DNA from: SCRA01 sp035533275
Lineage (GTDB): Bacteria; Vulcanimicrobiota; Vulcanimicrobiia; Vulcanimicrobiales; SCRA01
Reading direction: 5' to 3'
Assembly: GCA_035533275.1 (NCBI GenBank)
Contig: DATLUD010000034.1
Span: 1-64,000 of the forward strand
Length of the DNA stretch: 64,000 nucleotides
The first letter of the stretch is position 1; each line of letters begins with the position of its first letter. The position numbers and the translations under genes were made by a program. Under the pieces are notes generated by a model. It searched no databases, was not told the DNA's origin, and saw only the letters and a program-made list of their open reading frames with translations. This document shows, one piece after another, positions 7,665 to 17,056 of this stretch.

Positions 7665-9113
7665 GTGGAAGACGCCCCCGTCGTCCTGCTCTTCCAGCGC
7701 GACCTCCGCGTCGGCGACAACCCCGCGTTGACGGCGGCCGTAGAGAGCGGCGCACCCGTGATCCCGCTCTTCGTGCTCGACGACGAAGCTGGCGCGTGGG
7801 CTCCCGGGGCGGCGAGCCGCTGGTGGCTCCATCACAGCCTCGCCGCCCTCCGCGTGCAGCTCGACGCGCTCGGCGTGCCCCTGATCCTGCGGCGCGGCGA
7901 GCTCGCCGCCACCCTGCTCGACGTGACGCGGGCCGTGGCGGCCAAAGCGGTCTTCTGGAACCGGCGCCACGAGCCGGCCGCCGCGGCGCGCGAGCGCACC
8001 TGCGAGGCGGAGCTCCTGCGGCGCGGCGTCCGCGTGGAGGGCTTCAACGCCACGCTGCTCTTCGAGCCGGCGCGCGTGCGCACGCGCGAGGGGCATCCCT
8101 TCACGGTCTTCACGCCGTTCTGGCGCACGTGCCTGGCTTTGGCCACGGACGAAGCGCCGTTGCCCGCGCCGCGCGCCATCCGCGCGTGGGACGGCGCGCT
8201 CGCCTCGTTGCCGCTGGGGGCGTTGGAGCTGGAGCCCGCGCACGATTGGGCCGGAGAGATCGCCGCCGCGTGGACCCCGGGCGAGCGCGGCGCCCACGCC
8301 CAACTGGAGCGCTTTCTGGACGAGCGCCTTCCGGGGTACGCCGCAGGCCGCGACCGCCCCGACCTGGACGCCACCTCCCGCCTCTCCCCGCACCTGGGCT
8401 TCGGCGAGATCTCCGCGCGCGCGCTCCGCCACGCGTCGCTCGCGGGCGCGGCCCGCGCCCCTCGCGACACGGAAGCCTTCCTGCGCCAACTCGGCTGGCG
8501 CGAGTTCTCCTATCACCTGCTCGCGCACCATCCCGATCTCCCCGACCATCCGCTGCGCCCCGAATTCGCGCGCCTTCCGTGGCGCGACGACGCGCTAGCC
8601 ATGGGCACATGGCGGCGCGGCAAGACGGGCTACCCCATCGTCGACGCCGGCATGCGCCAGCTGTGGCGCACGGGCTGGATGCACAACCGCGTGCGCATGA
8701 TCGCGGCCTCGTTCCTGGTGAAGGACCTGTTGCTGCCGTGGCAGGCCGGCGAGCGGTGGTTCTGGGAGACGCTCGTGGACGCCGATCTCGCTAACAACTC
8801 GGCGAGCTGGCAATGGGTGGCCGGATGCGGGGCGGATGCGGCCCCGTACTTCCGCGTCTTCAATCCGGTGCTCCAAGGGCGACGCTTCGACCCCGACGGC
8901 TCGTACGTGCGCCGTTGGATCCCGGAGCTCGCGCGGCTCCCGGACGAGGCTGTCCATCACCCATGGTCGGCCTCCGAGACGACGCTGCGGGAAGCCGGCG
9001 TGCGCCTCGGGGTCACGTACCCCACGCGGATCGTCGACCACGCCGAGGCGCGCGCGCGAGCGCTGGCGGCCTATGCCCAGATCCGGGACGGCCGCGGTGC
9101 GCCCAAGAGATGA
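7665..9113 (+). CDS. phrB: Deoxyribodipyrimidine photo-lyase (cryptochrome/photolyase family)
   Basis: 482 residues from a GTG at 7665. The N-terminal photolyase domain (FQRDLRVGDNPAL, about 9-21) would bind the antenna cofactor. The C-terminal FAD domain has TGYPIVDAGMRQL and TGWMHNRVRMIAASF, the DLANNSASWQWVAG motif with Trp residues of the electron-transfer path, and FNPVLQGRRFDPDGSYVRRW. This is the class I CPD photolyase pattern, repairing cyclobutane pyrimidine dimers using blue light. The gene is divergent from tag. A stable hairpin follows immediately after its stop codon. Confidence 0.93.
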   Translation: MEDAPVVLLFQRDLRVGDNPALTAAVESGAPVIPLFVLDDEAGAWAPGAASRWWLHHSLAALRVQLDALGVPLILRRGELAATLLDVTRAVAAKAVFWNRRHEPAAAARERTCEAELLRRGVRVEGFNATLLFEPARVRTREGHPFTVFTPFWRTCLALATDEAPLPAPRAIRAWDGALASLPLGALELEPAHDWAGEIAAAWTPGERGAHAQLERFLDERLPGYAAGRDRPDLDATSRLSPHLGFGEISARALRHASLAGAARAPRDTEAFLRQLGWREFSYHLLAHHPDLPDHPLRPEFARLPWRDDALAMGTWRRGKTGYPIVDAGMRQLWRTGWMHNRVRMIAASFLVKDLLLPWQAGERWFWETLVDADLANNSASWQWVAGCGADAAPYFRVFNPVLQGRRFDPDGSYVRRWIPELARLPDEAVHHPWSASETTLREAGVRLGVTYPTRIVDHAEARARALAAYAQIRDGRGAPKR

Positions 9114-9143
9114 AGCATCCCCGCGAGAACGCGGGGACGTGCT
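9114..9143. terminator. Bidirectional terminator-like hairpin between phrB and infA
   Basis: An 8-bp perfect stem (9118-9125 with 9130-9137) capped by a 4-base loop and extended by AGCA/TGCT after a two-base bulge. It begins directly after the photolyase stop and precedes the stop of the convergent infA gene. Only a weak T-run follows on the plus strand. Confidence 0.5.
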
Positions 9144-9164
9144 AGGTTTGCCTGACGCGCGCCG

Positions 9165-9470
9165 CTACTTGTAGCGGTAGGTGATGCGCCCCTGCGTGAG
9201 ATCGTAGGGCGAGAGCTCGATCAGCACGCGGTCGCCGGGGAGAATGCGGATGTAGTGCTTGCGCATCTTGCCGCTGATGTGTCCGAGCACCTTGTGCCCG
9301 TTCACCAGCTCCACGCGGAACATCGCGTTGGGCAACGGCTCGGTGACCACGCCCTCCATCTCGATCGCCTCTTCCTTGGGCGTAGCGCTCGCAACGGCGC
9401 GAGCTTCCTTCTTGGCCCGCTGTTCCGCCGACGACCGGCGGCGCGGACCTCCACCTCTACGTTTTGCCAT
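9165..9470 (-). CDS. infA: Translation initiation factor IF-1 with a basic N-terminal extension
   Basis: The last 70 residues are a near-perfect IF-1: EEAIEMEGVV opens the OB fold, and NAMFRVELVNGHKVLGHISG and SPYDLTQGRITYRYK are diagnostic. IF-1 occupies the ribosomal A site during initiation. Here the protein begins about 31 residues earlier with a Lys/Arg-rich tail (MAKRRGGGPRRRSS). No start codon exists between that ATG (9470) and the OB fold except one that would delete part of it, so the extension looks real. A TATACT hexamer ends seven bases before the ATG and there is no SD, suggesting leaderless translation. The usual ribosomal-protein neighbours are absent, so this could be a second IF-1 copy. 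Confidence 0.9.
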   Translation of the reverse strand: MAKRRGGGPRRRSSAEQRAKKEARAVASATPKEEAIEMEGVVTEPLPNAMFRVELVNGHKVLGHISGKMRKHYIRILPGDRVLIELSPYDLTQGRITYRYK

Positions 9471-9477
9471 CCGGAGG

Positions 9478-9483
9478 AGTATA
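9478..9483 (-). promoter_or_regulatory. TATACT -10 element of leaderless infA
   Basis: TATACT on the minus strand, seven bases upstream of the infA ATG at 9470. Transcription starting 6-7 bases downstream would begin at or next to the A of ATG. No recognisable -35 element stands at 17-18 bases. Confidence 0.45.
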
Positions 9484-9490
9484 GCACGGC

Positions 9491-10216
9491 TCAGCGGGGC
9501 AGGGGAAGCCAAGCATGCAAGGCCTCGGCGAGCTCGCGCGCTCGGCTGACGGGGAGATCGTGGCCGGCCTCCTCCCAGTGCAGGCGGCGCACGCGCGGCA
9601 ACGCCGTCTCGAGGATGGCGGCGATCTCGCGGAAGTACGCGGGACTGCGCCCCGCCGTGGCCACCAGCACGGGCACGTCGAGAGCCCTCAAGGCCTCGCG
9701 CGACGGGCGAAAGGCGACGAGTCGCCGGCTCTCCTCGGCAAGCGCGGGAGCCATGGCCCGCAAGGCGTCGCGCGCCCGCTCGTCGCTGCGAGCCCAGGTC
9801 CCCTCGCCGGCCATGGCGTCGCAGAATCCCGCGAGGGCGGCGTCGTCGATGGGATCGGGAAGCGGCTGGGCTCCCTGGGGATCGGCAAGCAGTCCAAGCA
9901 GCGTCGGCTCCACGAGGACGAGGGCATCGAGCTCCCCGGGATGGGCCAAGGCGAATGCCGCCGCAACCGCGCCACCGTAGGAGGCGCCGACCACCGTGCG
10001 GCTCCCGTCCGCGATGAGATGCGCGCGGAGCTCGGCGACGTCCGGCGCGAAGCTCGGGGGCTGCTCGCCCGTCGGATGGGGCGGCGCGCGATCGTATGCG
10101 ACCGCGGAGACGCCGAGCCGGCGCAAGGCACGGCGCAACGGCGCCCACTGCGTACGATCGCTCAGGCTTCCGTGGACGAGCAGCAACGGCGCTGCCGCCT
10201 CAGCGGTTGAGCGCAC
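9491..10216 (-). CDS. Alpha/beta hydrolase
   Basis: 241 residues from a GTG at 10216. The fold is shown by the oxyanion strand LLLVHGSLSDRTQW (about 11-24), the nucleophile elbow VVGASYGGAVAAA (Ser in GASYG), the acid near VPVLVATAGRSP, and the catalytic histidine in WEEAGHDLPVSRARELA. Likely an esterase, lactonase or C-C hydrolase; the substrate is not evident. It overlaps the upstream aldo/keto reductase gene by 17 bases, so the two are probably co-transcribed and coupled. Confidence 0.82.
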   Translation of the reverse strand: MRSTAEAAAPLLLVHGSLSDRTQWAPLRRALRRLGVSAVAYDRAPPHPTGEQPPSFAPDVAELRAHLIADGSRTVVGASYGGAVAAAFALAHPGELDALVLVEPTLLGLLADPQGAQPLPDPIDDAALAGFCDAMAGEGTWARSDERARDALRAMAPALAEESRRLVAFRPSREALRALDVPVLVATAGRSPAYFREIAAILETALPRVRRLHWEEAGHDLPVSRARELAEALHAWLPLPR

Positions 10217-11192
10217 CCATCGCTGCGGCCGGATAGCGCTCTCCGGCGGCGACGCCCTTGGGCGCGACCGCGTCGATCGCCTCCAGATCCTCGCGCGTCA
10301 GCACGACGTCGACGGCGCCGACATTCTCCTCCAGATACCGGCGGCGCTTGGTTCCGGGAATCGGCACGATGTCTTCGCCGCGATGGAGCAGCCACGCCAG
10401 CGCCAGTTGGCTCGCGGTTACGCCCTTGCGCGCGGCCAGCTGCTTGACGTGGGCGACCAGCTCGAGGTTCTTCTGGAAGTTCTCGCCCTGAAAGCGCGGG
10501 GAGTGGCGCCGGAAGTCGTCGGGCGCCAGATGCTCCACGCTGGCGATCTCACCCGTGAGGAAACCCCGCCCCAGCGGGCTGTAGGCCACGAAACCGATGC
10601 CCAGCTCCCGCACCGTGGGCAGGATCTCGTCCTCCGGATCGCGGCTCCAGAGCGAGTACTCCGTCTGCAGCGCGGTGATGGGATGGACGGCGTGCGCGCG
10701 GCGGATCGTCTGCGGGGCGGCCTCCGAGAGGCCGAGATAGCGCACCTTGCCGGCCTTCACGAGCTCCGCCATCGCGCCGACGGTATCCTCGATCGGCGTC
10801 TTGGGGTCCACGCGATGCTGGTAGTAGAGATCGATGCAGTCGACGCCCAGACGCTGGAGCGATGCGTCGCACGCCTGCTTGACGTACGCCGGGCTGCCGT
10901 CGATCCCGCGGAAGCTCCGGTCCTCCTTCTTGCGCACGTTGCCGAACTTCGTCGCCAGGATCACGCGCTCGCGGCGGCCGCGGATCGCGCGCCCGATCAA
11001 CTCCTCGTTGTCTCCGGCGCCGTACATGTCGGCGCTGTCGAGCAACGTGACGCCGAGCTCGATCGCGCGATGAATCGTCGCGATCGACTCGGCCTCATCT
11101 CCCGACCCGTAGAACTCCGACATGCCCATGCAGCCGAGCCCGAGCTCGGAGACGACGAGCCCCTGCTTTCCAAGAGAACGCTGTTTCACCAC
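10200..11192 (-). CDS. Aldo/keto reductase
   Basis: 330 residues from GTG at 11192, chosen because GGGAGGG lies five bases upstream. The beginning RSLGKQGLVVSELGLGCMGMS is typical of AKR13/YajO-type reductases. Catalytic tetrad residues are visible: Asp and Tyr in LLDSADMYG, Lys in ILATKFG, and His in DLYYQHRVD. The C-terminal cofactor site has IVPIPGTKRRRYLEENVGA. The enzyme is an NADPH-dependent (alpha/beta)8 barrel reducing aldehydes or ketones. It lies upstream of, and overlaps, a hydrolase gene and is divergent from the phosphofructokinase gene. Confidence 0.9.
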   Translation of the reverse strand: MVKQRSLGKQGLVVSELGLGCMGMSEFYGSGDEAESIATIHRAIELGVTLLDSADMYGAGDNEELIGRAIRGRRERVILATKFGNVRKKEDRSFRGIDGSPAYVKQACDASLQRLGVDCIDLYYQHRVDPKTPIEDTVGAMAELVKAGKVRYLGLSEAAPQTIRRAHAVHPITALQTEYSLWSRDPEDEILPTVRELGIGFVAYSPLGRGFLTGEIASVEHLAPDDFRRHSPRFQGENFQKNLELVAHVKQLAARKGVTASQLALAWLLHRGEDIVPIPGTKRRRYLEENVGAVDVVLTREDLEAIDAVAPKGVAAGERYPAAAMGALNR

Positions 11193-11317
11193 GATACCCT
11201 CCCGCACGACGACGTAAACCGGCTGAGTGAACAGTACGACACGCATGCGGCGGCCACCGTTTCACCTACCGGCAGACGGCAGGGTCCGCGGAGCCGGCGT
11301 CGGAAGGTCTCCGAGCC

Positions 11318-12586
11318 ATGGAACGTGAGACTCTTGCCATCCTCGTCGGTGGCGGCCCGGCTCCCGGCATCAACGGCGTCATCGCCTCCGCCACCATCGA
11401 GGCCATCAACTGCGGCCTGCGGGTGCTGGGCATCCGCGACGGCTACAAGTGGCTGGCCGCCGGTGACCCGTCGCACGTGGTGGAGTTGGAGATCGAGGAC
11501 GTCAGCCGCATCCATTTCACGGGCGGCTCCATCCTGCGCACCTCGCGCACCAACCCCGCCAAGAGCGAGGACGACCTCGAACGCGCCGTGCACGTGCTCT
11601 CGACGCTCGGAGTTCGCTATTTGATGTGCATCGGCGGCGACGACACCACGTACGGGGCCTTGAAGATCGCCGAGCGCACGCAGGGCCGCGTCGGCGTGGT
11701 GACGGTCCCCAAGACGATCGACAACGACCTGCCGTTGCCGGAGAACGCGCCGACGTTCGGCTTCGAGACGGCCCGTGCCGTGGGGACGGCCATCGTGGAG
11801 TCGCTGATGGAGGACGCGCGCACCACCGAGCGCTGGTACCTCGCGATCTCCATGGGGCGCAAGTCCGGCGCGCTGGCGTTGGGCATGTGCAAGGCGGCCG
11901 GCGCGACGCTGGCGGTGATTCCCGAGGAGTTCCCCGGCGAGAAGATCGACTTGCGCGCCGTGGTGGACACCATCGTCGGCGCCGTCATCAAGCATCGCTC
12001 GCTGGGTCACGCCGACGGAGTGGCGGTCGTGGCCGAGGGCATCGCCGAACGCTTGGACGAGCGCACGCTGCCGGAGCTTGGACAGATCGCTCGCGACGCC
12101 TACGGCCACGTGCGCCTGGCCGACGTCCCCATCGGCTCCGTGCTGCGCGACCGCGTGCGCGCCGCGCTCGACGCGATCGGCATCTCGACCGCCGTGGTCA
12201 CCAAGGACATCGGCTACGAGCTCCGCTGTGCCAAGCCCGTGCCCTTCGACGTGGAGTACACGCGCACGCTGGGCTACGGGGCGGTGCGCTACCTGTTGAG
12301 CGGGGGCTCCGGGGCGCTCATCGCGATCACCGGCGGTCGCGTGACCCCCGTGCGCCTGGAGGATCTGCAAGACCCGTCCACGGGTCGCGTGCGCATCCGC
12401 ACCGTCAACGTGGCGACGGAGTCCTACGAGGTCGCGCGCTCGTACATGATCCGCCTGGAGGCCGAGGACTTCGAGGAGCCGCGCCTCTCGCGCATCGCGG
12501 CGCACACCTCGCTCTCGCCGCAGGCGTTCCGCGAGCGCTTCCTCCCCGTGACGCGGGCCACGAGCCTGGCTGCGAGAACCGTCTAG
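11318..12586 (+). CDS. 6-phosphofructokinase with PPi-type active-site residues
   Basis: 422 residues, ATG at 11318 with GGAAGG upstream. The group-A PFK fold is shown by LVGGGPAPGINGVI, the TSRTNP region, YLMCIGGDDTTYGA, VPKTIDNDLPL and the SMGRKSG fructose-6-phosphate loop. Two residues decide the phosphoryl donor: ATP enzymes have Gly at both positions (GGDGS and GTIDND), while PPi enzymes have Asp and Lys. This protein has Asp109 and Lys132, so it likely uses pyrophosphate and would run reversibly in glycolysis. It is followed by a hairpin shared with the convergent pterin dehydratase gene. Confidence 0.88.
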   Translation: MERETLAILVGGGPAPGINGVIASATIEAINCGLRVLGIRDGYKWLAAGDPSHVVELEIEDVSRIHFTGGSILRTSRTNPAKSEDDLERAVHVLSTLGVRYLMCIGGDDTTYGALKIAERTQGRVGVVTVPKTIDNDLPLPENAPTFGFETARAVGTAIVESLMEDARTTERWYLAISMGRKSGALALGMCKAAGATLAVIPEEFPGEKIDLRAVVDTIVGAVIKHRSLGHADGVAVVAEGIAERLDERTLPELGQIARDAYGHVRLADVPIGSVLRDRVRAALDAIGISTAVVTKDIGYELRCAKPVPFDVEYTRTLGYGAVRYLLSGGSGALIAITGGRVTPVRLEDLQDPSTGRVRIRTVNVATESYEVARSYMIRLEAEDFEEPRLSRIAAHTSLSPQAFRERFLPVTRATSLAARTV

Positions 12587-12610
12587 CAGGGTGCGGAAGA
12601 ACCCCTGCTA
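12584..12610. terminator. Inverted repeat containing both stop codons of convergent genes
   Basis: TAGCAGGGT (12584-12592) pairs with ACCCCTGCTA (12601-12610), with a one-base bulge. The first arm starts with the stop codon of the phosphofructokinase gene, and the second ends with the complement of the pterin dehydratase stop codon. Symmetry suggests a bidirectional terminator. Confidence 0.5.
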
Positions 12611-12973
12611 ACGCTCGTGCTCCAAAGCCGCGAGGTCGGCGTCGAAGATCCGGTCGCACTTGGCGGCGAAGACGAAATCGCTCTCCGTGAGCCCGTCGAT
12701 CTTATGGGTCCAGACCTCGACGCGCACCACGCCCCATGCCAGGTAGAGGTCGGGGTGGTGGTTTTGCTCCTCGGCCATTGCGCCGACGCGATCCACGAAC
12801 TCGAGCGCCTGCTTGAAGTCCGGGAAGCGGTAGGCCTTGCAGAGCTGCCGGTCGCCTGGGGCCTCCCAGCCCTTGATCAGCCGCAGATGCCGGTCCACCT
12901 CCTCGGGGGGCATCGGCGGGACTCCTCCCTTGCAGGGAACGCACCGGCGATCGGCCAGCGGCGGCGACGTCAT
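12608..12973 (-). CDS. phhB: Pterin-4a-carbinolamine dehydratase
   Basis: 121 residues from the ATG at 12973. The active-site block is intact: AEEQNHHPDLYLAWGVVRVE carries the two adjacent His residues, and WTHKIDGLTESDFVFAAKCD carries the third His and the conserved end of the domain. A short Cys-containing N-terminal extension (RCVPCKGGVPPM) is common in bacterial members. The enzyme dehydrates 4a-hydroxytetrahydropterin, recycling the cofactor of aromatic amino-acid hydroxylases. A perfect TATAAT sits six bases upstream of the ATG and there is no SD, so the mRNA is probably leaderless. Confidence 0.9.
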   Translation of the reverse strand: MTSPPLADRRCVPCKGGVPPMPPEEVDRHLRLIKGWEAPGDRQLCKAYRFPDFKQALEFVDRVGAMAEEQNHHPDLYLAWGVVRVEVWTHKIDGLTESDFVFAAKCDRIFDADLAALEHER

Positions 12974-12979
12974 GGCCCG

Positions 12980-12985
12980 ATTATA
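12980..12985 (-). promoter_or_regulatory. TATAAT -10 element of leaderless phhB
   Basis: A consensus TATAAT on the minus strand, six bases before the phhB ATG. It stands back to back with the plus-strand promoter of the LysE-family gene, about 50 bases away. Confidence 0.55.
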
Positions 12986-13013
12986 CAACGCCCGGGCGAC
13001 GCACCGCACGGAC

Positions 13014-13043
13014 TTGCGGGCTCGCCGCCGCTCCTGGTATAGT
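13014..13043 (+). promoter_or_regulatory. Sigma70-like promoter upstream of the LysE-family exporter
   Basis: TTGCGG at 13014-13019 and TATAGT at 13038-13043 are separated by 18 bases. A start near 13050 would place a 12-codon leader ORF at the very 5' end of the transcript and give a leader of about 110 bases before the exporter gene. Confidence 0.5.
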
Positions 13044-13053
13044 GGTCGGGCCC

Positions 13054-13092
13054 ATGATCACCGACGAGCGTATCCGACAGCGACAGCGCTAG
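13054..13092 (+). CDS. Putative Arg-rich leader peptide (12 residues)
   Basis: A short ORF encoding MITDERIRQRQR then TAG, beginning about ten bases after a good -10 element. Four of its last seven residues are arginine, two encoded by CGA. It is followed nine bases later by a stable hairpin (13102-13125) and then by the LysE-family exporter gene. This is the layout of a translation-sensing attenuator, and the LysE family exports basic amino acids. No direct evidence of translation is available, and short ORFs arise by chance. Confidence 0.3.
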   Translation: MITDERIRQRQR

Positions 13093-13101
13093 CATGCCAC
13101 A

Positions 13102-13125
13102 GGCGCCCGCCCACCGCGGTGCGCC
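13102..13125 (+). promoter_or_regulatory. Hairpin between leader ORF and LysE gene (possible attenuator)
   Basis: A 9-bp G-C stem with a single bulged T: 13102-13110 pairs with 13116-13125, loop of five bases. It lies between the leader ORF stop and the exporter start. There is no U-run, so Rho-dependent or translational control is as likely as intrinsic termination. Confidence 0.4.
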
Positions 13126-13161
13126 GGCTCTTGCGCTCGCGTCGTTGAAAGGCCCGTCGTC

Positions 13162-13770
13162 GTGCTCGTATTCCTGAAAGGCGCCCTTTTGGGCGTGCTG
13201 ATCGCCGCTCCGGTCGGCCCCATGAGTCTGTTGTGCATGCGCCGCGCCCTGGAGCAGGGCTGGGTGGCTGGGGCGTTCTCCGGCTTGGGCATCGCCTTGG
13301 CCGACGGCGTCTACGCCGCATGCGCCGCCTTCGGTCTCGCCGCCGTCGCCAACGCGATCGCGGAGATCCGCACGCCGCTCCATCTGATCGGAGGCGCCGC
13401 GCTCTGCGTGCTGGGCGTGCAGATGCTGCGCGGCGGCGCGAAGGACGGCGCCGCGAGTCGGCTCGAGCGCGTCTCGCCGCTGACCGCCTTCGCCACCACC
13501 TTCGCCCTGACCATCGTGAACCCGGCCACGATCATCGCCTTCGCCGGACTCTACGCGGGGGCGATCTCCCTGGGCACCGGCTTCCACCCGCAGATCGCGG
13601 CCGTCCTCGTGATCGGCACGTTCTTCGGCTCGCTGGTCTGGTGGCTGACCATCAGCGGGGTAGTCGCCGCTACCCGTCATCTCTTGAGCCCGGCGGCCGT
13701 GCGCGCGGTGCGCGTGGGATCGTCGCTGGGGCTGGTGACCTTCGGCATCGTGATCCTCGCCACGCGCTAA
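13162..13770 (+). CDS. LysE/RhtB-family amino-acid exporter
   Basis: 202 residues from a GTG at 13162. The first helix with IAAPVGPMSLLCMRRALEQG is the family signature, followed by a helix with GLGIALADGVYAACAAFGL and LTIVNPATIIAFAGLYAGA in the third or fourth. Six membrane helices are expected and seen. These are secondary exporters of Lys, Arg, homoserine or threonine, or of other small solutes. It follows a promoter, an Arg-rich mini-ORF and a hairpin, which would suit control by basic amino-acid supply. An MFS transporter gene follows on the same strand after about 100 bases. Confidence 0.88.
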   Translation: MLVFLKGALLGVLIAAPVGPMSLLCMRRALEQGWVAGAFSGLGIALADGVYAACAAFGLAAVANAIAEIRTPLHLIGGAALCVLGVQMLRGGAKDGAASRLERVSPLTAFATTFALTIVNPATIIAFAGLYAGAISLGTGFHPQIAAVLVIGTFFGSLVWWLTISGVVAATRHLLSPAAVRAVRVGSSLGLVTFGIVILATR

Positions 13771-13869
13771 AACGGCGGCGGCCGCCGAGGAACGGGCGGC
13801 GCGCGCGGCGTAACGGCACGGAGCGCGCCTTCGCGCCCCCTCATCCAGCCGGGAAACGCTCACAGTCCA

Positions 13870-15095
13870 TTGGAAGCACGATTGCCCCGCCCCGCGGGGT
13901 CTTGGTCCGTCACTCTCTGGCTCATGGTCACCGTCCAGGGCATCATGAGCCTCGCGTTCTCGATCTCCACTCCGTTCCTGCCGCTGTTCATCGGCGATCT
14001 GGGCGTGCACTCGATCGCGAGCGTCGACCTATGGTCGGGCATCATCTCGTCGGCCAACTTCATCTTCGCGGCCATCGTCTCGCCGATGTGGGGAGCCGTC
14101 TCCGACCGCATCGGGCGCAAGGCCATGGTCATCCGCTCCAGCGTGGCCGTCTGCATCTTCACCGCGCTGATGGGCCTCTCGCAGAACGTCTGGCAGCTCT
14201 TCGGCGCGCGCGCCGCGATGGGTCTCTTCAGCGGCTTCGCGGCGGCGGCGATCGCGCTCGTGGGAACGCAGGTCCCCGAGGAGCGCCTCGGCTTCGCGTT
14301 GGGATGGCTCGCCACGGGACAGCTCCTGGGCGGCCTGATCGGGCCGATGGCGGGAGGGCTCTTGGCCGACGTGCTGCACGGCTATCGCGAAGTCTTCTTC
14401 TGGACCTCGGCCTTCGCGGCGGTGGCGAGCCTGGTGGTCGTCGCCTTCGTGCACGACGGCTTCGACCGGCACGCGGCGCACCAACGCACGGGACCGCCGT
14501 TCCGCGAGCGCCTGCGCGCGCTGATGCGCGACGGCGGCATCCTGCCGATGCTGGTGGTCATCCTGATGGTGCAGTTCGCGGCCTTCGGCATCCAGCCGGT
14601 GGTCTCGATCTACGTGCAGCAGATGGTGGGCAACGTTCCGTGGCTCGCCACCGCCGCGGGGGCCGCGTTCTCGATCACGGGGCTCTCCGACGTCATCGCC
14701 TCGCCGTTCCTCGGTAAGCGCAGCGACCAGCTCGGTTACCGGCGCGTGCTCCTGATCTCGCTGGCCGGCGCGGCGGTCTTCACGATCGCCCAGGCCTTCA
14801 CGCACGACATCTGGACCTTCCTCGCCGCGCGCTTCGGCATCGGGGTCTTCCTGGGCGGCATCCTGCCGACGGCCAACGCCCTCATCGGCCGGCTCACTCC
14901 CGCCGCCGACCGCGGGCGCGTCTACGGCGTCACCTCGAGCGCGATGTTCATCGGCATGTTCATAGGGCCCCTCGCCGGAGGGATCATCTCCGCCAAGTTC
15001 GGCATCCCCGCGATGTTCGTCGTGGCCGGGGTCTGTCTGGTCGCAAACGCGCTCTGGGTCCTGTGGCGGGTCGAGGACACGACCCGCGGCGATCC

Positions 15096-15123
<28 letters not shown>
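13870..15123 (+). CDS. MFS multidrug-type transporter
   Basis: 417 residues from a TTG at 13870; no ATG or GTG is in frame nearby upstream, so the start is provisional. About twelve membrane helices are visible. The A-motif WGAVSDRIGRKAMVIRSS lies between helices 2 and 3, a repeat of it at LGKRSDQLGYRRVLLIS between helices 8 and 9, and motif C (GLIGPMAGGLLADVLHGYRE) in helix 5, typical of drug:proton antiporters (TetA/BcmR-like). The substrate is unknown. The 3' end overlaps the convergent thiC gene by 28 bases. Confidence 0.85.
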
Positions 15124-16835
<1,712 letters not shown>

Positions 16836-16841
16836 CTGCGA

Positions 16842-16976
16842 CTCCCTCACCACCAGAGCGGGGAGGAAGCTCGACGGCTTGCTCCCTGCGCTGGCATGAC
16901 CCAGATCAGGTTCAACGGTCGGCGACCAGCGTCGCCCTCTCAGCCCGCGCCTCTGGCGGACTCCCGTGCTGGGGGC
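16842..16976 (-). promoter_or_regulatory. TPP riboswitch (THI box) with SD-sequestering expression platform, controlling thiC
   Basis: On the minus strand the aptamer (about 16976 down to 16881) shows the conserved blocks GGGAGTCC, GGCTGAGAGGGCGACG, ACCGTTGAACCTGATCTGGG and TCATGCCAGCGCAGGGA in order. Between aptamer and ATG, CUUCCUC (16869-16863) can pair over seven bases with GAGGGAG (16848-16842), which contains the thiC SD. This suggests translational shut-off on TPP binding. Confidence 0.95.
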
Positions 16977-16983
16977 TTATTTC

Positions 16984-17004
16984 GGGGAGCCTAACGGCCT
17001 CCCC
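16984..17004 (-). terminator. Hairpin downstream of the metallothionein gene, upstream of the TPP riboswitch
   Basis: GGGGAG (16984-16989) pairs with CTCCCC (16999-17004), with two extra pairs inside and one bulge. It could terminate the ilvD-metallothionein transcript before the thiC leader. The minus-strand loop also contains TAGGCT (16993-16988), a possible -10 element for the riboswitch transcript, so its role is ambiguous. Confidence 0.35.
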
Positions 17005-17056
17005 TGGCGAGGGGCTTGCTCGATGGCCTGGACCGCGCCTGCGCGGCCGCGGCGCA

